This document shows positions 45,517 through 54,474 of a DNA stretch of 64,000 nucleotides, piece after piece; the first letter of the stretch is position 1, and every line of letters begins with the position of its first letter. The stretch lies in NCBI RefSeq assembly GCF_000382225.1, contig NZ_KB907809.1, forward strand, positions 90,618-154,617, in the 5' to 3' direction. Position numbers and translations under genes: made by a program. This DNA comes from Hymenobacter aerophilus DSM 13606. GTDB lineage: Bacteria > Bacteroidota > Bacteroidia > Cytophagales > Hymenobacteraceae. The notes under the pieces are model-generated. The model searched no databases. It was not told the origin of the DNA and saw nothing but the letters and a program-made list of their open reading frames with translations.

Positions 45517-47256
45517 CTACTCCCCGCTGGTGCCGGCTGGCCCCTCAACGGCGGCTGGGGCGCTGCCTTCGGGACGGGGGCCGCGGTTGTTGCGGTTGCG
45601 GCCGCCGCGCTTGCGGCGGCGCTTTTCGGCTTCACCAGCTTCGCCTCCTGCTCCTTCGATGTGGGCGCCGGGGGCGTCGGCGGGCAGGGGCAGGCGCGGG
45701 GCCTGGCGCTGGCGGGCGGTGGCGGCGTCCTGGGGCTGGCCTTCGCCGGGAGGCGTTACCTCCCCTTCGGGGCGGGGCAGGCGGGGGGCGCGGCGCGGGC
45801 GGTTGGGGTCGTTGTCGCGGCGGGGGCGGTCGTCGCGCTCGGGCCGGTCTTCGCGGGGCGGGCGCTGGTAGGGCTGGGCGGGTGCCTGGCCGGCATCCAG
45901 GGCCGCTAACGCCGCCTGGGCGCGGGCGATGCGGGCCTGCTGGTCGGCGTCGGGCTTGTCGCCGCGCCGGTCGGGGCGGTTGCCCCCGTCCCGGCCGCCG
46001 CCACCCGAGCGGCCACCGCCGCCGGAGCGACCTCCGCCGCTGCCGTTGCGGGCGCCGCGCTCGGGGCGGCCGCCGATTTTGCCGCGCAGGCCGCTGAAAC
46101 GCTTGGGGTCGAACTCGGGCGCTTCGCCCAGGCCTAAGCCCTCGGTGATGCTTTGCTTCTCGACTTCGCGCTCGATGAGCTGCTCAATTTTGAGCACCCG
46201 GTCCTGGTCCTGGTCGGCAATGAAGGTGATGGCCGTGCCCTTGGTGGCAGCCCGGGCCGTGCGCCCGATGCGGTGCACGTAGTCCTCGGCGGCACGCGGA
46301 ATGTCGTAGTTCACCACGTGGCTCAGCGAGTCGATGTCGATGCCGCGGCTGAGCACGTCGGTGGCCACCAGAATCGGGAACTGCTTGTTCTTGAACTCGC
46401 GCATAATCTGCTCGCGCTCCTCCTGGGTGCGGTCGGAGCTGATGCCCTGGGCCACGTAGCCCAGCTTGTTGATGGCCCGCACGATGCCGCTGACGGCCGC
46501 TTTCTGGCTCGTAAACAGCACCATGCTCTGCACGTCCTGGGTTTTGAGGATGTGTTCGAGCAGGTAGATTTTCTGGCGGTCGAAAGCCATGTAGAACTGC
46601 TGGTCGATGCCGGCGGCGGGCTTGCTCACGGCCAGCCGGATTTCCTCGGGGTCCTGGAGCAGCTGCTTCGAGAAGTCGCGGATTTTGGTGGGCATGGTGG
46701 CCGAGAACAGCAGCGTCTGGCGCTGCTTGGGCAACTGCCGCACGATGTTGAGGATGTCGTCGGAGAAACCCATGTCCATCATCTTGTCGGCCTCGTCGAG
46801 CACCAGGTATTTCAGGTCCTCGAACTTCACGTAGCCCATCTGCATGTGGGCAATCAGGCGGCCGGGCGTGGCCACGATAATGTCGGCGCCCGAGGTGAGG
46901 GCGCGCTTCTGCTGCTCCCAGCCCTCGCTTTTGCCGCCGCCGTAAATGGCGATGGAGCTGGCTTCCACGAAGTAGCCGAAGCCGGTAATCTGCTCGTCAA
47001 TCTGAGTGGCCAGCTCGCGGGTGGGCACCAGCACCAGCGTGGACGTGGTGCCGTGCTTGGCGTGCGAAATCTTGTCGAGTAGCGGCAGCAGGTAGGCGGC
47101 GGTTTTGCCGGTGCCGGTCTGGGCGCAGGCAATCAGGTCTTTGCCGTCGAGGATTTTAGGAATGGCCTGCTCCTGGATGGGGGTGGCCTGCTGGTAGTTC
47201 ATGGCGTTGACGCCGGCCAGCAAATCGTCGTGGAGGTTGAATTCGGAAAACGTCAA
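45517..47256 (-). CDS. DEAD-box RNA helicase with RGG-rich tail
   Basis: A 579-residue ATP-dependent RNA helicase. Motif I AQTGTGKT (46-53), motif II VLDEAD, motif III SATM and motif VI HRIGRTARA are all present. The core ends near residue 385. The tail is rich in Gly/Arg/Pro repeats (GGGRSGGGGR and similar) and basic residues to the end, a region that usually adds RNA affinity. It probably acts in ribosome assembly or RNA turnover, especially in the cold. Upstream is a strong -7 box. Confidence 0.95.
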   Translation of the reverse strand: MTFSEFNLHDDLLAGVNAMNYQQATPIQEQAIPKILDGKDLIACAQTGTGKTAAYLLPLLDKISHAKHGTTSTLVLVPTRELATQIDEQITGFGYFVEASSIAIYGGGKSEGWEQQKRALTSGADIIVATPGRLIAHMQMGYVKFEDLKYLVLDEADKMMDMGFSDDILNIVRQLPKQRQTLLFSATMPTKIRDFSKQLLQDPEEIRLAVSKPAAGIDQQFYMAFDRQKIYLLEHILKTQDVQSMVLFTSQKAAVSGIVRAINKLGYVAQGISSDRTQEEREQIMREFKNKQFPILVATDVLSRGIDIDSLSHVVNYDIPRAAEDYVHRIGRTARAATKGTAITFIADQDQDRVLKIEQLIEREVEKQSITEGLGLGEAPEFDPKRFSGLRGKIGGRPERGARNGSGGGRSGGGGRSGGGGRDGGNRPDRRGDKPDADQQARIARAQAALAALDAGQAPAQPYQRPPREDRPERDDRPRRDNDPNRPRRAPRLPRPEGEVTPPGEGQPQDAATARQRQAPRLPLPADAPGAHIEGAGGEAGEAEKRRRKRGGRNRNNRGPRPEGSAPAAVEGPAGTSGE

Positions 47257-47334
47257 GGTTCAGCTTGAAATGAAGGATGAAGAAAGGCTGACCTGTCGTT
47301 TCTGGGCCAGCAAACCGCGTTGGTGCTCTGCTAA

Positions 47335-47342
47335 CAAAGATA
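47335..47342 (-). promoter_or_regulatory. -7 box of the DEAD helicase promoter
   Basis: On the minus strand this reads TATCTTTG, a full TAnnTTTG match. The predicted start near 47328 gives a leader of about 70 nt, as is common for helicases of this group. Confidence 0.55.
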
Positions 47343-47384
47343 GATGATAAAGGGCGGAACCGGCCTGGCGGGGTTAGGTGCATA

Positions 47385-47402
47385 CTATTTTGCGCAAAAT
47401 AG
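47385..47402. promoter_or_regulatory. 18-bp perfect palindrome in a divergent promoter region
   Basis: CTATTTTGCGCAAAATAG is its own reverse complement. It lies between the divergent DEAD helicase and thioredoxin genes, about 80 nt from the thioredoxin start, and its TATTTTGC resembles a -7 box. It may be an operator. Confidence 0.45.
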
Positions 47403-47480
47403 ACGTTTCTTGCTGACAGTAAATTGCTTGTGAGCAGCAGACCCGATTTAGCGGGCATTCTCATCCACTATTCCACCATT

Positions 47481-48626
47481 ATGAAAAAGTATCTGGCTCC
47501 GTTGTTCCTATTGCTGTCTATATCGGGCCTCGCCGTTGCGCAAACGCCGGTTTCCTTCGTGCTGAAGGGCCGCCTGGGTTCGGATACGTACCGCGCCGCG
47601 CCTACCTACGTTTATCTGCGCAGCGGGAGGATGCTGGATTCGGCACTGATAGAGAAAGGACGCTTCGAACTGAAAGGTGCCGTGGATGAACCCACTAAAG
47701 GGTTTCTTTCCATGCGGCGGAATATGCAGGATATGTCAGATTATAAGGCGGTCTTTTGGCTCGAACAAGGCACGCTCGTCTTCACCAGTCCCGATTCGCT
47801 CAAGAACGCGCAAGTGGGCGGCACGCCGCTTACGGACGCCTGGCGGGAGTTGTGGTTTGCAACAGAACCGATTGCTCAGCAACGGAACGCGCTGAAAAAG
47901 GAGTTTGAGGCCGCTACGCCGGAGCACCAAGAGTCGCTGGCGTTCCGGCAGCGCCAACAGGTACGGCGAGCTGCGTTGCTGCGGGAGGAAAAGCGCATAG
48001 ATTCTGCTTTCGTCCGCGCCCACCCTACTTCGTTCATCAGCCTGACTGTACTGAATAGCATGAGCAGAGACCCAGCAAACGCCGCGCTGGTGATGACCTT
48101 GCTCCCTACCCTGTCGCCCGCAGCGTTCAACCACTCGCTAGCCGAGGAAATCCGGACAAAAATCCGGCAGAACGTACTGGGCATCAAACCCGAGACGGCA
48201 TTGAAGCCGGGGCAACTGGCCCCCAATTTCACCCAGGCAACCCCTGATGGGCGGCAGGTTTCGCTCTCCGACTACCGCGGCAAGTACGTGCTGGTTGATT
48301 TCTGGGCCAGCTGGTGCGGCCCCTGCCGCCAGGAAAACCCGACGGTTGTCAAGGCCTACAACGCCTACAAAAGCAAGAACTTCGAGGTGCTAGGCGTGTC
48401 GCTCGACGAGGCTAGGGACCGGGCCAAATGGGTGAAAGCCATTGCCGATGACCAACTCCCCTGGACGCAAGTGGCCGAGTTGAAAGGCTGGCAAGCTAAA
48501 ACGGCCAGAGCGTATTTCGTAACGGCCATTCCGCAGAACTTTCTGGTAGACCCCGCGGGTAAAATCATCGCCATGAACCTGCGCGGCGAAGAGCTGCCGG
48601 AGGCCCTGGCGCGGCTACTGAAATAG
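47481..48626 (+). CDS. exported TlpA-like thiol-disulfide oxidoreductase
   Basis: A 381-residue protein with a signal peptide (about 1-20). Residues about 22-115 match the DUF4369 type seen at the N-terminus of Bacteroidota envelope thioredoxins. The C-terminal thioredoxin/AhpC-like domain (about 243-381) has the redox pair C279/C282 in WASWCGPCRQE and a cis-proline region (AIPQNFLVDP). It probably reduces disulfides in the periplasm. The partner is unknown. Confidence 0.9.
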   Translation: MKKYLAPLFLLLSISGLAVAQTPVSFVLKGRLGSDTYRAAPTYVYLRSGRMLDSALIEKGRFELKGAVDEPTKGFLSMRRNMQDMSDYKAVFWLEQGTLVFTSPDSLKNAQVGGTPLTDAWRELWFATEPIAQQRNALKKEFEAATPEHQESLAFRQRQQVRRAALLREEKRIDSAFVRAHPTSFISLTVLNSMSRDPANAALVMTLLPTLSPAAFNHSLAEEIRTKIRQNVLGIKPETALKPGQLAPNFTQATPDGRQVSLSDYRGKYVLVDFWASWCGPCRQENPTVVKAYNAYKSKNFEVLGVSLDEARDRAKWVKAIADDQLPWTQVAELKGWQAKTARAYFVTAIPQNFLVDPAGKIIAMNLRGEELPEALARLLK

Positions 48627-48731
48627 CTGCTCGGTATTGGGGTAGTGTTGATTCAGCCAACATCACCCGTCTTTTTGCGTTAGTTACGCCCAAGCCGCCC
48701 CGGCCGGAGCCATTCCTCTGTTTGATTGCGT

Positions 48732-49859
48732 ATGAAGCACCTTTTCGCGCTGCTGGCGGCTACGGCCCCGGCACTGCTGCTGCCGGCCACCGCCGTACAG
48801 GCCCAAACTGCCCCCGCCGACTCGGCGGCCACGGCCGTCACCCAGCCCACTAACCCATTCACAGTGTATGGCTTCGTGGATGCGTACTACGGCTACGATT
48901 TCAGGCACGCGGCCGGCAACGAGCGGCCCGGCTTTCTGTTCTCGCACAACCGTCAGAACGAGTTTACGGTGAACCAGGGCCTCATTGGCCTGCGCTACGA
49001 TAACGACCAGGTGCGAGGCGAAGTGGGCCTGCACGCCGGCACCTACCCCTCGGCCAACTACGCGCCCGAAGACCCGATTATCCGCAACATCTACCAGGCC
49101 TACGCCGGCTTCCGGCCCTTCCGCAAGGCCTGGATTGACGCCGGTATCTTCAGCTCCCACATCGGTATCGAGTCGGCGCTGAGCAAGAACAACTGGACGC
49201 TGACCCGCTCACTGGCCGCCGAGGGCTCGCCCTACTACGAGGCCGGCGCGCGCTTCACCTACGAAGTGGCCCCCCAACTGACGCTGACCGGGCTGGTGCT
49301 CAACGGCTGGCAGAATATCCGCGAAACCAACCAGGCCAAGGCCCTGGGCACCCAGATTCAGTGGCAGGCTACCGACAAGCTGCTCATCAACTCCAGCACA
49401 TTCTACGGCAACGAGCAGCCGGAGGGCCTTCAGCGCCGCCGCCGCTACTTCCACGATTTCTATGCCCGCTACGCCGCCTCCGACCGCCTGAGCCTGGCGC
49501 TGGTGTTCGATGTGGGCAAGCAGGAGCGACCCGAACAAGGCGCCAGGGCCGACACCTGGTACACCGGTACGGCCCTGGCCCGCCTGCAACTAACCGAAAA
49601 GTGGCGCCTGGGCGGCCGGCTCGAATACTTTTCGGCCGACCACGGCGTGGCCAGCCTCAACACCACGCCCACCCTCACCGACCCCGATTTTAAAGTCCGG
49701 GCCGGCTCGCTCAACCTCGATTACCTGCCCACCAGCCACGTGGCCGTGCGCGTCGAGGGCCGCCTGTTCAACTCGGGCCACGCCTTCCTGACTGACCGCA
49801 ACGGGCGCCCCACCAACAGCTACGGCAACCTCACCAGCAGCATCGCGCTGTCGTTTTAA
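48732..49859 (+). CDS. outer-membrane porin, beta-barrel porin-2 type
   Basis: A 375-residue outer-membrane protein. A signal peptide (about 1-25, ending VQAQ) is followed by TVYGFVDAYYGYDF, the typical start of the BBP2/OmpL-like family, then alternating aromatic beta strands, ending in the aromatic residue F (SSIALSF). The barrel probably has 16 or so strands. The substrate is unknown. It starts with ATG at 48732; upstream in-frame codons are not convincing. Confidence 0.85.
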   Translation: MKHLFALLAATAPALLLPATAVQAQTAPADSAATAVTQPTNPFTVYGFVDAYYGYDFRHAAGNERPGFLFSHNRQNEFTVNQGLIGLRYDNDQVRGEVGLHAGTYPSANYAPEDPIIRNIYQAYAGFRPFRKAWIDAGIFSSHIGIESALSKNNWTLTRSLAAEGSPYYEAGARFTYEVAPQLTLTGLVLNGWQNIRETNQAKALGTQIQWQATDKLLINSSTFYGNEQPEGLQRRRRYFHDFYARYAASDRLSLALVFDVGKQERPEQGARADTWYTGTALARLQLTEKWRLGGRLEYFSADHGVASLNTTPTLTDPDFKVRAGSLNLDYLPTSHVAVRVEGRLFNSGHAFLTDRNGRPTNSYGNLTSSIALSF

Positions 49860-49865
49860 CGATAC

Positions 49866-49994
49866 CTCACCCCCTAGCCCCCTCTCCTTGGGGAGAGGGG
49901 GAACTAGTTTTTAGTTTCTAGAACTAGAGCAGCCACAATTAGATAGAAAACTAGCCCCCTCTCTCCCTTAGAAGAGGGGGCTAGGGGGTGAGGT
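49866..49994. repeat. palindromic repeat with CCCCCTAGCCCCCTCT arms
   Basis: 21-nt perfect outer arms (49866-49886 and 49974-49994), with inner G-rich and AACTAG segments that add further pairing. The left arm begins just after the porin stop codon; it is likely a terminator for both converging genes. Confidence 0.82.
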
Positions 49995-50009
49995 GTACCG
50001 TAACGTGCC

Positions 50010-51023
50010 TTACCCAGCCAGGATTTCCAGCTGCCAGCGCAACTGCTCGGGGCGCACCGGAAAGGCACGGCCGTGGCGCATGGTTCGGTACACGGCGTCG
50101 AATAGCCCGGCGTAACTACCCACCGGGGCCGGCAGCTGCTCGGTGCTGAACTGACCCGGTTCGGTAGCCAACGTGAGCACGCCCTCGGCGCCGGCGGGCT
50201 CGTGGCCGTAGCCGGGCGCGGTGGGGGAGAGGCCGGCTACCAGTTGGGTTTCCTGTGCATCGGCGCGGTTTTTCTGGAAAGAGCCGGCCATGCCGTGTAG
50301 CACGTAGGCCGGGCCGGGCGCGGCTGTCAGCAGCGAGCCGGCCACGAACACGTTCAGGCCCGCAGGGTATTCGAGATGGGCGTGGAAGTAGTCGTCGACG
50401 CGGGAGCCGGGGCGGTGGCTGGTGCGGGTGAGGCGGTGGCGGACTGGCTGGCCGAACAAGCTCAGGGCCTGATCGAGCACGTGGGGGCCGAGGTCGAAGC
50501 TGAGGCCGCTGCCGGGCGCGGCGGGGTCTTCCTTGAACTGCTTGGGGTTGAGGGCCAGCTTGTATCGGTCGAAGCGAAAATGCACTTCAATCAGCTCGCC
50601 CAGCCGGCCGCTTTCCACCACTTGTTGCACCAGTTGGAAGTCGGAGTCCCAGCGGCGGTTCTGGTAGGCCAGCAGGTGGCGCTGCTGCCGTTGAGCCAGG
50701 GCCAGCAACTCATCCAACTCGGCCACGGTGGTGGCCACGGGCTTTTCGATGAGCACGTGCTTACCAGCCTCCAGCGCCTGCCGGGCCAGTGCAAAATGCG
50801 TATCGTTGGGCGTATTGATGACGACTAATTCCAGCGCGTCGTCGGCCAGCAGCGCGTCTACCGAGTCGTAGCTAATAATATCCGGGTACGTTTCGGCGGC
50901 GGTTTTGCGGTTGCGTTCCACCACGGCCCGCAGCGCGAACTGGGGGCTGGTGTGCAGAAACGGCGCGTGGAACACACGGCCCGACATGCCGTAGGCCAAC
51001 AGGCCGGTTTGGATAGGAGGCAT
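50010..51023 (-). CDS. Gfo/Idh/MocA family oxidoreductase (cytosolic)
   Basis: A 337-residue NAD(P)-dependent dehydrogenase with a Rossmann start QTGLLAYGMSGRVFHAPFL and the EKP motif in VLIEKPVATT. It resembles the cytosolic YdgJ/IolW-like group that acts on sugars or inositols. There is no signal peptide, unlike the Tat-exported relative at 21934-23094. The substrate is unknown. It is divergent from a methyltransferase gene across a long palindrome. Confidence 0.87.
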   Translation of the reverse strand: MPPIQTGLLAYGMSGRVFHAPFLHTSPQFALRAVVERNRKTAAETYPDIISYDSVDALLADDALELVVINTPNDTHFALARQALEAGKHVLIEKPVATTVAELDELLALAQRQQRHLLAYQNRRWDSDFQLVQQVVESGRLGELIEVHFRFDRYKLALNPKQFKEDPAAPGSGLSFDLGPHVLDQALSLFGQPVRHRLTRTSHRPGSRVDDYFHAHLEYPAGLNVFVAGSLLTAAPGPAYVLHGMAGSFQKNRADAQETQLVAGLSPTAPGYGHEPAGAEGVLTLATEPGQFSTEQLPAPVGSYAGLFDAVYRTMRHGRAFPVRPEQLRWQLEILAG

Positions 51024-51041
51024 TCTGGTTGCGGGTTGTCA

Positions 51042-51179
51042 GTTGTCGGTTTTCAGTAAAGAACGTCATTCAGAGCGAAGCGAAGAATCTCGCGTGAAGT
51101 CGTTGCAATACTTTTGAACGTCAGCACGCGAGATTCTTCGCTTCGCTCTGAATGACGTTCTTTACTGAAAACCGACAAC
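51042..51179. repeat. 138-bp palindrome spanning a divergent promoter region
   Basis: Perfect 55-nt arms (51042-51096 and 51125-51179) with a 28-nt loop, GAGCGAAGCGAAGAATC family. The ends lie only 18 nt and 11 nt from the start codons of the oxidoreductase (51023) and methyltransferase (51191), so almost the whole divergent intergenic region is repeat. Confidence 0.92.
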
Positions 51180-51190
51180 CCGCGACCAAG

Positions 51191-51931
51191 ATGCTCGACC
51201 GATTCTCTGCCCAGGCCAAAACCTACGCCCGCTACCGCATCAACTATCCGCCGGAGCTGTACGCGTGGCTGCTGGGGCAGGTGCCGGGCCAGAACCGGGC
51301 CTGGGACTGCGCCACCGGCAACGGGCAGGTAGCGGCGGTGCTGGCCGGGCACTTCGGTCAGGTGGAAGCCACCGACATCAGCGCCGCCCAACTGGCCGAG
51401 GCCCCGGCACTGGCCAACGTGCGCTACCAGATCAGTCCGGCCGAAAGCACGCCCTTTGAGTCTGAAAGCTTCGATTTGGTAACCGTGGCCCAGGCGCTGC
51501 ACTGGCTGGAGCCCGAGGCCTTCAACCATGAAGCCCGGCGGGTGCTGCGGCCCGGCGGCGTGCTGGCCGAATGGGGCTACAAATTCTGCCACTCCGACAG
51601 CCCGGCGCTCAACGAGGCCCTCAACCGGTTTCATAACGACACGGCGGGCCCCTACTGGGACACCAACCGGCAGCACATCGAGGAGGAATACGCCCGCATT
51701 CCGTTCCCGTTTGCCAACGTGCAGCGGGCCAGTTTCGAAGTGCGGCGGCAGTGGCGGGTGGCCGATATGCTGGGCTACCTGCGCTCCTGGTCGGCCACGG
51801 CCAACTACGCCCGCCAGCACCACGGCGCCGATTTGGTGGCGTTGGCAGCCGGGGAGCTGACGGACCTGTGGGGGCCGGGCGAGCGAACCATTACGTTTCC
51901 GGTATTCGGGCGGCTGGGCCACAAAGACTAA
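51191..51931 (+). CDS. class I SAM-dependent methyltransferase
   Basis: A 246-residue methyltransferase. Motif I is AWDCATGNGQVAAVLAGHF, the acidic end of strand 2 is in EATDISAAQ, and motif IV-like DLVTVAQALHWL follows. The opening (MLDRFSAQAKTYARYR) is typical of the YcgJ/trans-aconitate-methyltransferase-like group. The substrate is unknown. It starts 11 nt beyond the palindrome arm, so its leader is repeat sequence. Confidence 0.85.
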   Translation: MLDRFSAQAKTYARYRINYPPELYAWLLGQVPGQNRAWDCATGNGQVAAVLAGHFGQVEATDISAAQLAEAPALANVRYQISPAESTPFESESFDLVTVAQALHWLEPEAFNHEARRVLRPGGVLAEWGYKFCHSDSPALNEALNRFHNDTAGPYWDTNRQHIEEEYARIPFPFANVQRASFEVRRQWRVADMLGYLRSWSATANYARQHHGADLVALAAGELTDLWGPGERTITFPVFGRLGHKD

Positions 51932-51978
51932 ACCGCACCGGGGCGCGTTACGCCCTCGTTTCCGGTGGTATTTCCCTT

Positions 51979-52314
51979 ATGCTGTTTTCTGTTTATCCGC
52001 GGGCGCTGGCCCTGTTTTACCGCAGCGTTCTGCCGCTCACGGGGCTGCTGTCGGCTATTATTGTGGGGGCCGATAGGGTTAGCGCCGGCCTGCTAGGCAC
52101 GCCGTGGCCGCCGCCGCTGAGCGCGGGGCTGGTGCTGCTGAAGCTGAGTACGTTTCCGCTGGCGGCCTACCTGCTTAGGCGGATGCGGCCCCATCAATAC
52201 GGCTTCTACCGCAACCTGCACTTGGCACCCTGGCAGCTTTGGGCCTTTGTGGCAGTGCTGGATACCGGGCTGTTTGGCGGCCTGATGACAATGCTCCACT
52301 TGCTGTTCGCCTGA
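51979..52314 (+). CDS. small membrane protein coupled to an ABC ATPase
   Basis: A 111-residue integral membrane protein with three hydrophobic segments (about 12-32, 42-62, 82-108). I recognise no family. Its stop codon overlaps the start codon of the following ABC ATPase gene (TGATG), so the two are translationally coupled, and the protein may be a membrane partner of that ATPase. It is far too short to be a full permease. Confidence 0.7.
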   Translation: MLFSVYPRALALFYRSVLPLTGLLSAIIVGADRVSAGLLGTPWPPPLSAGLVLLKLSTFPLAAYLLRRMRPHQYGFYRNLHLAPWQLWAFVAVLDTGLFGGLMTMLHLLFA

Positions 52315-53003
52315 TGCCAACGCTTGGTTTTGCGCCTTCAGCCGGCCTGGCCCATGTGCTCGAAGCCGACGGCATCCAGCTTCGGTTTGGCAACCGCGTG
52401 CTGCTGTCGGATGTGTATTTGCGGGTGGATACGGGCCAGATCGTGGGCCTGCTGGGGCGCAACGGCTGCGGCAAATCCACGCTGCTGCAAACCGTGTTCG
52501 GGGCCCGCTCGGTGGCCGATGCCTCGGTGCGCCTGAACGGGCGGCGAGTGGTGCCGGCCTACCGCCGGCCGGGCCTGCTTAACTACCTGCCCCAGGCGCC
52601 GCTGTTGCCGCCCGGGCTATCGGTAGCGGCCGCCGCCCGGCTGCTCGGGGTAGATGCCACCGCCGCCCTGCACGACTTCCCGGAGCTCCTGACGCAGCTA
52701 AACCAGTCGGCCGGAAGCCTGTCGGGCGGCACCGCGCGGCTCGTGGAGGTGCTGCTCTTACTGCACGCCGACACTCACTTCACGCTCCTCGACGAACCCT
52801 TTACCGGCGTAATGCCCGTGCACACCGAAGCTCTGGCCGACACAATGCGCCGCGTAAAGTCGCGTAAGGGGCTGCTGCTCACCGACCACCGCTACGAGGA
52901 AGTGCTGGCCCTCTGCGACGCCGTATACCTGCTGCACGACGGCCGCCTGGAGCTGCTGGCCGACCCGCAAACCGGCTTGCGCGACCGGGGATATTTGCGG
53001 TAA
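52314..53003 (+). CDS. ABC-type ATPase, partner unknown
   Basis: A 229-residue ABC ATPase. Walker A GRNGCGKS (48-55), signature LSGGT (136-140), Walker B FTLLDEP (156-162) and switch His192 (TDH) are complete. The compact form resembles LptB or branched-chain type ATPases, but neither name is secure. The ATG at 52314 overlaps the preceding membrane-protein stop. No permease gene follows, so the small upstream membrane protein is the only visible partner. Confidence 0.85.
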   Translation: MPTLGFAPSAGLAHVLEADGIQLRFGNRVLLSDVYLRVDTGQIVGLLGRNGCGKSTLLQTVFGARSVADASVRLNGRRVVPAYRRPGLLNYLPQAPLLPPGLSVAAAARLLGVDATAALHDFPELLTQLNQSAGSLSGGTARLVEVLLLLHADTHFTLLDEPFTGVMPVHTEALADTMRRVKSRKGLLLTDHRYEEVLALCDAVYLLHDGRLELLADPQTGLRDRGYLR

Positions 53004-53047
53004 GAAGTGAACGAAAGGTAGAAAGTGAAGAGGCCTGATAAAAATGA

Positions 53048-53149
53048 ACGTCATTCTGAGCAAAGCGAAGAATCTCGCGTGCTGGCATTAGGATGCTAAA
53101 AGGGCAGTTACTTTGGCCCGCGGGATTCTTCGCGCTGCTCAGAATGACA
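53048..53149. repeat. degenerate palindrome, GAAGAATCTCGCG family
   Basis: The left arm (GTCATTCTGAGCAAAGCG...) and right arm (GATTCTTCGCGCTGCTCAGAATGAC) pair with several mismatches. It separates the ABC ATPase and CoA-transferase genes. Confidence 0.75.
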
Positions 53150-53182
53150 GTGCTTTCTCATTCAGAATCCCGTACCGTTTCT

Positions 53183-53224
53183 CACTTCTCACTTCTCACT
53201 TCTCACTTCTCACTTCTCACTTCT
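53183..53224 (+). repeat. CACTTCT x6 array abutting a start codon
   Basis: Six exact copies of the 7-bp unit CACTTCT, ending one nucleotide before the ATG of the CoA-transferase gene (53226). A partial unit precedes it. It would make up the ribosome-binding part of the leader. Confidence 0.9.
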
Positions 53225-53225
53225 G

Positions 53226-54362
53226 ATGACAGAACTTCCCCTCCATGGATTGCGCGTGCTGGAGCTGGCCTCGGTGCTGGCCGGGCCGCAGGTGGGCCAG
53301 TTTCTGGCCGAGCTGGGGGCCGAGGTACTGAAAATCGAAGCCCCGGCCGGCGATGTAACCCGCACCTGGCGCACGGCCGCCGAAAGGCCCGATGCCCCGG
53401 TTTCGGCTTATTTCAGCGCCGCCAACTGGGGCAAAACCAGCCGCGTACTCGACCTCACGACCGAAGCCGGCCGGGCGGAACTGCACGCGCTGGCCGCCAC
53501 CGCCGACATCGTGCTGGCCTCCTACAAACCCGGCGATGCCGAGAAGCTCGGCGCCGATTACGCCACGCTTTCGGCCCTGAACCCGCGGCTGCTCTACGGC
53601 GCCATCACCGGCTACGGACCCGACAGCCCCCGGGCCGGCTACGACGCCGTGCTGCAGGCCGAAACCGGTTTCATGCACCTCAACGCCGCCGGCCCCGGCG
53701 AGCCCGCCCAGAAAATGCCGGTGGCCCTCATCGACCTGCTCACGGCGCATCAGCTCAGGGAGGCCCTGCTGCTGGCGCTGTACCGGCGCGAGCGAACCGG
53801 CCGCGGCGCCCTGCTCGAAGTGTCGCTGCACGACAGCGCCCTGGCTTCGCTGGCCAACCAGGCTGCCAGCTGGCTGGTTACGGGCCACGAGCCGCAGCCG
53901 CTGGGCTCGGGCCACCCCAGCATCGTGCCCTACGGCACCGTGTACCGGGCCGTCGACGGTACGCAGTTGCTGCTGGCCGTGGGTTCGGACGGGCAGTTTC
54001 GCCAGCTTTGCGCCGTGCTGGCCCGGCCGGCCTGGGCCACCGACGCCCGCTTCAGCCGGAACCCGGCCCGCGTGGCCCATCGGCAGGAGCTAGAAGAACT
54101 GTTGCGTCAGCGGATAGCGGAAGTGAATGGCACGGAGCTGCTCACGGAGCTGGAAAAGCGCGCCGTGCCGGCCGGGGCCGTGCGGGCGGTAGGGGAGGCG
54201 CTGGCCCGCCCCGCTGCCCACCCCATGCTGCTGCCGCCCACGGCCGGTTTTCTGCACCAGGGCCTGCGCACGGTGGCTTTCCGGAGCAGCACCTGGCCGG
54301 TGACAGCCGCGCTGCCCGGGCCACCGGCGCTGGGCGAATCGGGGGCCGGCGAAGCGCTGTAA
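53226..54362 (+). CDS. CaiB/BaiF family CoA-transferase
   Basis: A 378-residue class III CoA-transferase. The opening LHGLRVLELASVLAGPQVGQ, the KIE(AP) strand and the catalytic-Asp region RAGYDAVLQAETG are family features. These enzymes move CoA between carboxylic acids, as in formyl-CoA or carnitine metabolism. No acyl-CoA partner genes are nearby, so the substrate is unknown. The ATG at 53226 follows directly on a heptad array. Confidence 0.9.
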   Translation: MTELPLHGLRVLELASVLAGPQVGQFLAELGAEVLKIEAPAGDVTRTWRTAAERPDAPVSAYFSAANWGKTSRVLDLTTEAGRAELHALAATADIVLASYKPGDAEKLGADYATLSALNPRLLYGAITGYGPDSPRAGYDAVLQAETGFMHLNAAGPGEPAQKMPVALIDLLTAHQLREALLLALYRRERTGRGALLEVSLHDSALASLANQAASWLVTGHEPQPLGSGHPSIVPYGTVYRAVDGTQLLLAVGSDGQFRQLCAVLARPAWATDARFSRNPARVAHRQELEELLRQRIAEVNGTELLTELEKRAVPAGAVRAVGEALARPAAHPMLLPPTAGFLHQGLRTVAFRSSTWPVTAALPGPPALGESGAGEAL

Positions 54363-54474
54363 GGATAAGCCGGCCGCTGCGTTGGTGCACTGCTTTGCCA
54401 ACTTTTACGTAGATAGGGCTTCGCCTTTGTTGCTCACCCGCGCCTTTTCGGGCGCCCTAGCTGTTTTCTGCTGC

